Position numbers and translations under genes: made by a program
The notes under the pieces: generated by a model
What the model saw: the letters and a program-made list of their open reading frames with translations, nothing else
Told to the model about the DNA's origin: nothing
The model's database searches: none
Part shown: in pieces, positions 7,120-11,486 of the stretch
Layout of the letters: every line of letters starts with the position of its first letter
Numbering within the stretch: the stretch's first letter is position 1
DNA from: Acidimicrobiia bacterium
GTDB taxonomy: Bacteria; Actinomycetota; Acidimicrobiia; Spongiisociales; UBA5794
Assembly (NCBI GenBank): GCA_029934555.1
Contig: JAOZMA010000046.1
Span: forward strand, 1-11,486
Length of the DNA: 11,486 nt
Direction of reading: 5' to 3'

Positions 7120-7597
7120 TGGTCGCCTCCTGTCCCAGCTCCTCGGCGGCCCGCTGCACGGCACGGATGATGTTCGGGTAGGTGCCGCAGCGGCAGATGT
7201 GGCCACTGAGTCCCTCCGCGATCTCGGAGGCATCGGGGTGCGGCGTAGCCTCGAGCAGAGCCTTCGATGACATGACGAAGCCCGGCGTGCAGAAGCCACA
7301 TTGGAAGCCGTGTTCATCGACGAAGGCCTGCTGGATCGGGTGCAGGTCGTCTGGTGTGCCGAGGCCCTCGATCGTTTGGATGTCTCGGTCCCCCGCCTGG
7401 ACGGCGAGCATGATGCAGGAGGTGACCGCCTCGCCGTCGACGAGGACGGTACAGGCCCCGCACTCCCCTTCCTTGCAGGAGATTCGGACGCCGTTCAATC
7501 CCAACCGGCCGTTGAGCACCCGGCCCAGGCTTTCGTGCGGCTGAATCTCCACAGCGTGATCGACTCCGTTCACGCGCAGATTCACTTCGATCGTCAT
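7112..7597 (-). CDS. Molybdenum hydroxylase, 2Fe-2S small subunit
   Basis: A 161-residue electron-transfer subunit with both iron-sulfur centres. The plant-ferredoxin-type cluster is bound by Cys41, Cys46, Cys49 and Cys61 (C-x4-C-x2-C-x11-C). The second, helical cluster is bound by Cys100, Cys103, Cys135 and Cys137 (C-G-F-C and C-R-C). All eight cysteines are present and the length is normal for the family. It relays electrons from the molybdenum centre of the large subunit to the FAD subunit. The start ATG overlaps the stop of the FAD gene in an ATGA junction, with GAGGAGG upstream. Its own end overlaps the large-subunit start by eight bases, so the three subunits are translationally coupled. 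Confidence 0.96.
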   Translation of the reverse strand: MTIEVNLRVNGVDHAVEIQPHESLGRVLNGRLGLNGVRISCKEGECGACTVLVDGEAVTSCIMLAVQAGDRDIQTIEGLGTPDDLHPIQQAFVDEHGFQCGFCTPGFVMSSKALLEATPHPDASEIAEGLSGHICRCGTYPNIIRAVQRAAEELGQEATNE

Positions 7598-8469
7598 TCC
7601 CCCAGCCTCCTCACTGCTTCCGCCACCGCTCGCTTCACGAGGACGCCACTCAGGTGCTTGCGGTACGCAGCGGTGGTTCGCACGTCCGAGATCGGGCGCG
7701 TATCCGACGCTGCTCGCGCACCGACTTCGGCGAGGAGACCCTCGGTGATGTCTACAAGGGGAATCCCAACCAGTAGTTCCTCGGCTCCCGTCGACCGCAG
7801 CGGGACGGGGGCGACGGCTCCCATCACGATGCGTGCCTCCGAAATGCGGCTCTCCTCATCAATCGTCAGCCGGCACGCTGCGCTCGCGAGAGCGATGTCC
7901 ACATACGATCGGGCCATCCGCTCGAATGTGCATACAGATCGGGGGGGGAGTCTACGAACGCTGATCTCAGCAAGCATCTCGTCGTCTGCGAGCGCCGTCT
8001 GTTTCGGCCCCACGAAGAACGACTCAAGGGACAGGGTGCGTTCTCCCTCCGGCGACAGGATCCTCACCTCGGCGTCCAAGCTGATCAGGGGTGGAGCGCA
8101 GTCGGCCGACGGCACGCCGTGGCAGAGATTCCCACCCACGGTCGCAACGTTCCGGATCTGGGGGGTGGCGAATCGCTCGGCCATATCGAGGAGCACGGGG
8201 AAGTCGCTCCCGAGGCTCTCGTGGGCCTGGAGAGACGCGATCGTCGCAAGCGCACCGATAACCGTCGCGTCCTCGCCGCTCCGGATCTGGCGCAACTCAT
8301 CAAGGCCCGACAGATCGATGCAGTAGTCGATATCCACGGCACCCCTGCGCCACTGCAGCATCAGGTCCGTGCCGCCAGCCCAGAAGACGGCCTTGCCGCC
8401 GTGCTTGGCCTTCATTTCGCACGCTTCACGAGGGAAGTCCGGTCGAAGATACTGGAACGAGCGGGTCAT
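7594..8469 (-). CDS. Molybdenum hydroxylase, FAD-binding medium subunit
   Basis: A 291-residue FAD-binding subunit of the CoxM/xanthine dehydrogenase B type. It has the two flavin motifs of the family: A-G-G-T-D-L-M at residues 31-37 and A-T-V-G-G-N-L at 109-115, the latter followed by S-A-D-C-A-P-P-L. A CO-dehydrogenase-flavoprotein-type C-terminal domain follows from about residue 170. It passes electrons from the iron-sulfur subunit to an external acceptor such as NAD or a quinone, which cannot be told apart here. The start at 8469 has AGGAGAGGG upstream. An in-frame extension to 8658 would run through the divergent promoter region and into the lrp gene and is rejected. This is the first gene of the leftward operon. 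The gene order (FAD, 2Fe-2S, Mo) is that of cox-type operons. Confidence 0.94.
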   Translation of the reverse strand: MTRSFQYLRPDFPREACEMKAKHGGKAVFWAGGTDLMLQWRRGAVDIDYCIDLSGLDELRQIRSGEDATVIGALATIASLQAHESLGSDFPVLLDMAERFATPQIRNVATVGGNLCHGVPSADCAPPLISLDAEVRILSPEGERTLSLESFFVGPKQTALADDEMLAEISVRRLPPRSVCTFERMARSYVDIALASAACRLTIDEESRISEARIVMGAVAPVPLRSTGAEELLVGIPLVDITEGLLAEVGARAASDTRPISDVRTTAAYRKHLSGVLVKRAVAEAVRRLGE

Positions 8470-8494
8470 GACGGTCCCTCTCCTGAATCGTGTC

Positions 8495-8523
8495 TTGCAG
8501 TCGACGTACGCCAATGGTACAAT
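8495..8523 (+). promoter_or_regulatory. Candidate sigma-70-type promoter for lrp operon
   Basis: TTGCAG (8495-8500), a 17-base spacer and TACAAT (8518-8523) form a recognisable housekeeping promoter. The -10 matches the consensus at five of six positions and the -35 at its first three. Transcription would start near 8530, leaving a leader of about 84 bases before the lrp ATG. Confidence 0.5.
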
Positions 8524-8542
8524 ATATTCCAATACTTCGCAA
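8514..8542 (-). promoter_or_regulatory. Candidate promoter for molybdenum hydroxylase operon
   Basis: Read on the minus strand, TTGCGA (8537-8542), a 17-base spacer and TACCAT (8514-8519) match the sigma-70 consensus at four of six positions each. It overlaps the lrp promoter, so polymerase or a regulator bound for one direction would exclude the other. A TATATT at 8521-8526 is an alternative -10 but has no good -35. Confidence 0.35.
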
Positions 8543-8554
8543 GAGAGTCGAAGA

Positions 8555-8617
8555 ATGTACGCCCCATGTCCACATTTGCCGCAAGAATTTGCATCTACGC
8601 ATGAGGATCGGCGATGA
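8555..8617 (+). CDS. Possible 20-codon leader ORF coupled to lrp
   Basis: In the predicted lrp leader an ATG at 8555 opens a 20-codon frame (MYAPCPHLPQEFASTHEDRR). Its TGA (8615-8617) overlaps the lrp ATG in an ATGA junction. A weak purine-rich stretch (AAGAGAG, 8541-8547) precedes it. It could couple translation to lrp, but a short frame like this can arise by chance and there is no homology to support it. Confidence 0.2.
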   Translation: MYAPCPHLPQEFASTHEDRR

Positions 8618-9120
8618 AGCACACCCTCGACGACCTGGACATCAGCATCCTTGGCCACCTCGAGGAGGACGGGCGTCGGTCCTACTCCGAGATAGCAGAT
8701 GCCCTCGGCGTCGCCGTCTCAACCGTGAGCTCCCGGGTGGCCAAACTGATCGAGCGAAACGTGGTTGCGATCACGGCCATCATCAATCCGCAGGAAGTCG
8801 GCCTGGAAGCACCGGCGACTCTCCTCATCGCGATCCAGCCTCGCTTCTTCGATGAAGTCGTTGCGACGATCATCGCCTGCCCCGAGGTTGTCTACGCCTC
8901 GATGACAACCGGGCGGCACAACCTGATCGTCGACGTTCTGTGTCGGGACGCTCACCACCTGGCGGAGTTGATCACAGATCGCCTGTATGCGCTGGAGGGG
9001 ATCCAGGACATCAACGTCGCGTTCCAGCTACAGAAATTCAGCGTGGAGCAGGCAGGTGTCGCCCTGATCGAGTTCGACAAGAGAACAAACGGAGAGATGC
9101 AGCCAGAAGACCAACAGTGA
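8614..9120 (+). CDS. Lrp/AsnC-family transcriptional regulator
   Basis: A 168-residue Lrp/AsnC regulator. The N-terminal winged helix-turn-helix (residues 4-52) begins with the family signature L-D-D-L-D-I-S-I-L-G-H-L and continues with S-Y-S-E-I-A-D-A-L-G-V-A-V-S-T-V-S-S-R-V. The RAM-type effector and oligomerisation domain follows (about 65-145), with A-S-M-T-T-G-R-H-N-L-I-V-D-V. Proteins of this family form dimers to octamers, bind AT-rich DNA and respond to amino acids or related metabolites. GAGG at 8603-8606 supports the ATG at 8614. The gene heads the rightward operon, 65 bases ahead of a carbamoyltransferase, and is divergent from the molybdenum hydroxylase operon. It therefore probably autoregulates and controls both sides. 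The effector may be an amino or ureido acid made in this pathway. Confidence 0.94.
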   Translation: MKHTLDDLDISILGHLEEDGRRSYSEIADALGVAVSTVSSRVAKLIERNVVAITAIINPQEVGLEAPATLLIAIQPRFFDEVVATIIACPEVVYASMTTGRHNLIVDVLCRDAHHLAELITDRLYALEGIQDINVAFQLQKFSVEQAGVALIEFDKRTNGEMQPEDQQ

Positions 9121-9185
9121 GTCGATCCGGGATCGGATCTCCCACGGCAGAGAACGAGCAATCACGGAAGGTTGAGGAGGACACG

Positions 9186-10238
9186 ATGATCACAGAAGGA
9201 CTCAAGGGGCGGGACTTCATCACGCTTCGCGACTTCTCGAAGGCGGAGATCGAGACCATGCTGGACATCGCCCTGCGACTCAAGGCAGACAACGTCATGC
9301 GGCGACAGCACACCGACGTCCTACCCGGCCGCACGCTTCATATGATGTTCTTCAACCCTTCGCTTCGAACTCGCATCAGCTACGAGGCGGGAATCTTCGA
9401 ACTCGGCGGCAATGCCCACTTCCTCGAACCGTCGGCCACTCGCGTACCGGCGCTCGAGGGAGAAGAGACCGCATACCTCACTGAGCGCATCTCCGACATG
9501 GCGCGGGTTCTCTCCCGCATGGGTGACGCCATCGCCATTCGAATCCTGGGCGACGTCGTCGGCTGGGAGTACGACAAGGGTCAACGGATCATCCAGGAAT
9601 TCGCCAAGTGGTCCGAGGTCCCGGTGATCAACATGGAAGACAACATCAGCCACCCGAGCCAGGGCCTGGCCGACATCATGACACTGTCGGAGTTGTATGG
9701 CCGTGACCTTCGAGGCAGGAAGCTCGGCGTGAGTTGGGCCTACTCACCCAGCACGAAGAAGCCCATCGCCCCGCACCACGACTTCATGTACGCGGCCAGC
9801 CTCTTCGGACCAGACATCGTGTTCGCTCACCCGCCGGAGATGCGCATCGACCCGGAGATCGAGAAGGCGATCCAGACCAACCTCGAAGCAAGCGGCGGTT
9901 CGTACACCGTCGTGGATTCGATGGAAGATGCTGCGGAGGATGCGGACGTTCTCTACGCCAAGAACTACGTCGCCCTCGACCTTCTGCCGCCGGTCACACA
10001 GGAACCGCAACACGAAGAGATGTCGAAGCTGTTCGAGAAGTACCGCGACTGGACCGCCGACAAGAAGCGGATGGACCTGGCCAAGCCGGATGCCCGCTAC
10101 ATGCACTGTCTCCCCTGTGACCGCGGATTCGAAGTGTCCGATGAGGTGCTCGATGGGAAGTGGGGCGAGACTGCCTTCGACGAGGCGGAGAATCGGCTGC
10201 ATGCACAGAAGGGCATGATGGCTTCGATCATCCCATAA
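9186..10238 (+). CDS. Carbamoyltransferase, YgeW-like (knotted-type) aspartate/ornithine carbamoyltransferase family
   Basis: A 350-residue carbamoyltransferase. The N-terminal domain carries the carbamoyl-phosphate loop F-F-N-P-S-L-R-T-R (55-63, normally S-T-R-T-R) and the H-P-S-Q motif (156-159). The C-terminal domain has S-W-A-Y-S-P-S (183-189), K-K-P (191-193), N-L-E-A-S-G-G-S (232-239) and M-H-C-L-P (306-310). The W-A-Y-S-P-S...K-P and A-H-P segments, followed by A-S-G-G-S and S-M-E-D-A, resemble YgeW and other knotted transcarbamylases more than true ornithine carbamoyltransferases. YgeW-type enzymes take part in purine and ureide breakdown, where the reaction runs towards carbamoyl phosphate. 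The ATG at 9186 has GAGGAGG upstream. The longer frame from 8940 lies inside lrp and is rejected. It is co-transcribed with lrp and the ureohydrolase-like gene. The substrate is unknown, and it differs from the second carbamoyltransferase at the left edge. Confidence 0.87.
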   Translation: MITEGLKGRDFITLRDFSKAEIETMLDIALRLKADNVMRRQHTDVLPGRTLHMMFFNPSLRTRISYEAGIFELGGNAHFLEPSATRVPALEGEETAYLTERISDMARVLSRMGDAIAIRILGDVVGWEYDKGQRIIQEFAKWSEVPVINMEDNISHPSQGLADIMTLSELYGRDLRGRKLGVSWAYSPSTKKPIAPHHDFMYAASLFGPDIVFAHPPEMRIDPEIEKAIQTNLEASGGSYTVVDSMEDAAEDADVLYAKNYVALDLLPPVTQEPQHEEMSKLFEKYRDWTADKKRMDLAKPDARYMHCLPCDRGFEVSDEVLDGKWGETAFDEAENRLHAQKGMMASIIP

Positions 10239-10289
10239 GGACGACGCTGTTGGCAGGCGGTCGATGACGGCCCGTGAGAGGAGACGGAC

Positions 10290-11351
10290 ATGACCTATCG
10301 GGGTTGGAACCAGATCAAGCACGACATCTTCGAGGGCTCACCCGAAGAGATTCCGATGATCGACGAGGACACGCCGACGTTCATGCGTCTCCCCCACGCC
10401 AAGACGGCCGCCGATCTCGAAGGTGCTGACGTAGTGATCATCGGGAGCACGTACGTCGCCGGAACCGGTGACACACTGTGGAGTGTCGACCGTCGCGAGT
10501 GGGCCGCCGCCGCAAAGCGGGTCCGGCAGCAATCTGCGCGCTACCCGTCCGGCTACGTCCAGGAGTTCGACATCGACGTCTTCGAACACCTGAAGGTCGT
10601 CGATTACGGGAACGCCGACCTCGACCCCGAGACGCACTACACCAAGACCTACGAGACGGTGATCGCGGCACAACGGGGAGTCGAGGCGAAGGTCAACGAT
10701 GCCCTCAACGCCGGTGCCGTTCCGATCGTCATCAGCCAAAACTCCCCATGCGGGTCCTACGCCATCGCCAAGCCGATCGCTGAGCGAACGGACGGGACGG
10801 TCGGCGTCGTGAGCCTCGACACCCACTGGGACATCCGTGCCATCGACAATGACACCAACGATCCGAGGATCGCGGGGGCGGCCGCCTGGAAGTCCAAGAT
10901 GTACGAGTTCCACGACAACATGCCGATCCGAAACCTCGTTGAGATCGGCGAACGGGGCATGATCGAGGAGAAGGACCGTGTTCGCATGTTCCTCGACGCC
11001 GGCGCCAACTTCTACCCCATGTGGAAGGTGCGCCGGATCGGAATCGAAGCGCTGTGCGAGGGACTCGATCCCGCGTATGACGGCACCGACGCCGTGTACG
11101 TCCACTTCGACATGGACGTGATCGGGGGTGCCGGCCCCTCTCCGGGAGACATCCTGGGCAACCTCGCCGAACCGATCGGCATGACCGACTACGAGGTGAT
11201 CCGCGTGGCCCACGAGGTCGGGCTCCGCGGCTTCGATGGCATGTCGTTCATCTGTATCCCCCCGGGATCCGAAGTGGTCTACCGCACCATCGTGTACGTG
11301 ATCATGTACATGATGGCCGGCAAGGCCCTGGCGACGCTGACAGAGGCGTAG
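10290..11351 (+). CDS. Arginase/agmatinase-superfamily (ureohydrolase-fold) protein, divergent metal site
   Basis: A 353-residue protein of the ureohydrolase superfamily, whose members hydrolyse guanidino groups with a two-metal centre. Two of the three signature motifs are clear: V-S-L-D-T-H-W-D (Asp177, His179, Asp181) and H-F-D-M-D (Asp274, Asp276). These supply most of the metal ligands. The first motif, normally G-G-D-H-S, is replaced by Q-N-S-P-C-G-S around 150-156, so Cys154 stands where the metal-binding histidine is expected. Near the end, F-D-G-M-S-F takes the place of the usual D-x-x-E segment. The protein may use a different metal or substrate (guanidino or ureido) or have changed chemistry. 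AGGAG lies just before the ATG at 10290, 51 bases after the carbamoyltransferase stop, so the two are in one operon. The superfamily call is firm and the activity is open. Confidence 0.82.
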   Translation: MTYRGWNQIKHDIFEGSPEEIPMIDEDTPTFMRLPHAKTAADLEGADVVIIGSTYVAGTGDTLWSVDRREWAAAAKRVRQQSARYPSGYVQEFDIDVFEHLKVVDYGNADLDPETHYTKTYETVIAAQRGVEAKVNDALNAGAVPIVISQNSPCGSYAIAKPIAERTDGTVGVVSLDTHWDIRAIDNDTNDPRIAGAAAWKSKMYEFHDNMPIRNLVEIGERGMIEEKDRVRMFLDAGANFYPMWKVRRIGIEALCEGLDPAYDGTDAVYVHFDMDVIGGAGPSPGDILGNLAEPIGMTDYEVIRVAHEVGLRGFDGMSFICIPPGSEVVYRTIVYVIMYMMAGKALATLTEA

Positions 11352-11382
11352 CACCGCGTTCAACGACTGAAGGGAACCGATC

Positions 11383-11486
11383 ATGTGGCCCGAAGGCATT
11401 CGCTCTGCGGTTGCGTTGACCGTCGACCTGGACATAGAGACGCCCTGGATGGGGAAGGACCCCGGCATCGCTGCGAAGCCGAGTGC
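11383..11486 (+). CDS. Polysaccharide-deacetylase-like (NodB-fold) hydrolase, N-terminal fragment
   Basis: The first 34 codons of a gene that runs off the right edge. The segment A-L-T-V-D-L-D-I-E-T-P-W contains the first motif of the polysaccharide deacetylase (NodB homology) fold, where T-F/V-D-x-D supplies the catalytic base and a metal-binding aspartate. A hydrophobic strand just before it matches the family start. The broader family includes PuuE-type allantoinases and other amidohydrolases as well as chitin and peptidoglycan deacetylases. In this context a small-molecule amidase or ureidase is more likely than a cell-wall enzyme, but that is inference. GAAGGGA upstream supports the ATG at 11383, 31 bases after the ureohydrolase-like gene, so it is in the same operon. 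Confidence 0.65.
   Translation, partial: MWPEGIRSAVALTVDLDIETPWMGKDPGIAAKPS

Larger units (their letters stand above)
8470..8613. promoter_or_regulatory. Divergent promoter region between molybdenum hydroxylase operon and lrp operon
   Basis: This 144-base spacer separates two divergent operons and is the most AT-rich stretch in the window around 8520-8535, with a self-complementary AATATATT at 8521-8528. It holds candidate promoters for both directions that overlap each other, an inverted repeat CTTCG-N9-CGAAG at 8535-8553, and GTACGCC repeated directly at 8506-8512 and 8557-8563. Lrp/AsnC proteins commonly bind AT-rich, partly dyad DNA near their own gene, so this is the obvious place for the neighbouring Lrp protein to act on both operons. 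Binding is inferred. Confidence 0.65.

Noticed and set aside
7120..7317. N-terminal extension of the molybdenum hydroxylase large subunit
   Set aside because: It runs through the 2Fe-2S subunit gene in another frame and reads as low-complexity Arg/Ser/Ala. The start at 7119 has a good ribosome binding site.
4810..8469. Carbon monoxide dehydrogenase (coxMSL), suggested by the gene order
   Set aside because: The large subunit lacks the A-Y-x-C-S-F-R active-site loop of true CO dehydrogenases. The order is common to many molybdenum hydroxylases.
8470..8658. N-terminal extension of the FAD subunit
   Set aside because: It crosses the divergent promoter region and the start of lrp. FAD subunits of this family begin close to the residues encoded from 8469.
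9124..9139. GATCC-N6-GGATC hairpin after lrp
   Set aside because: The stem is only five base pairs and no T-run follows. It is too weak to call a terminator, and the genes look co-transcribed.
8940..9185. N-terminal extension of the YgeW-like carbamoyltransferase
   Set aside because: It lies inside lrp in another frame, and the family begins near the residues encoded from 9186, which has GAGGAGG upstream.
10338..11468. 376-codon open frame on the minus strand
   Set aside because: Antisense to the ureohydrolase-like gene and the start of the next gene. Its composition (many His, Val, Asp, Gly repeats) is typical of a shadow frame.

Overview
The window is a densely packed, GC-rich chromosomal segment. 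Its genes are joined by start/stop overlaps, AGGAGG-type ribosome binding sites are common, and there is one GTG start with leaderless-like geometry. This suits a high-GC, free-living bacterium. An actinobacterium is my best guess, but taxonomy is not proven by the sequence alone. I see no insertion sequence, tRNA, rRNA or CRISPR array.

Layout. The minus-strand half, read from right to left, starts near 8469. It begins with a three-subunit molybdenum hydroxylase in the order FAD subunit, 2Fe-2S subunit, molybdopterin subunit, followed at once by a CaiB/BaiF-type CoA-transferase. A short gap with a palindromic operator leads to a class III aminotransferase, which overlaps an amidinotransferase of the arginine:glycine amidinotransferase family. 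Next come a TetR regulator and the first 18 codons of an ornithine carbamoyltransferase, cut by the window edge. The plus-strand half starts at 8614 with an Lrp/AsnC regulator. It continues with a YgeW-like (knotted-type) carbamoyltransferase, a divergent arginase/agmatinase-fold protein, and the start of a polysaccharide-deacetylase-like (NodB-fold) hydrolase, cut by the right edge. The two halves are transcribed divergently from an AT-rich region at 8470-8613.

How the genes may work together. Most of the enzymes belong to families that act on guanidino, ureido, amino or amide groups: an amidinotransferase, two different carbamoyltransferases, a ureohydrolase-like protein, an aminotransferase and a NodB-fold hydrolase. 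A molybdenum hydroxylase, often used to hydroxylate N-heterocycles, and a CoA-transferase are in the same cluster. The simplest reading is a catabolic or salvage locus for a nitrogen-rich compound (heterocyclic, ureido or guanidino), under an Lrp-type and a TetR-type regulator. The substrate cannot be read from the sequence.

The strongest non-coding signal is a near-identical 18-bp palindrome found three times. It lies upstream of the ornithine carbamoyltransferase, of tetR itself, and of the aminotransferase-amidinotransferase pair. It is very likely the operator of the TetR protein and defines a local regulon.
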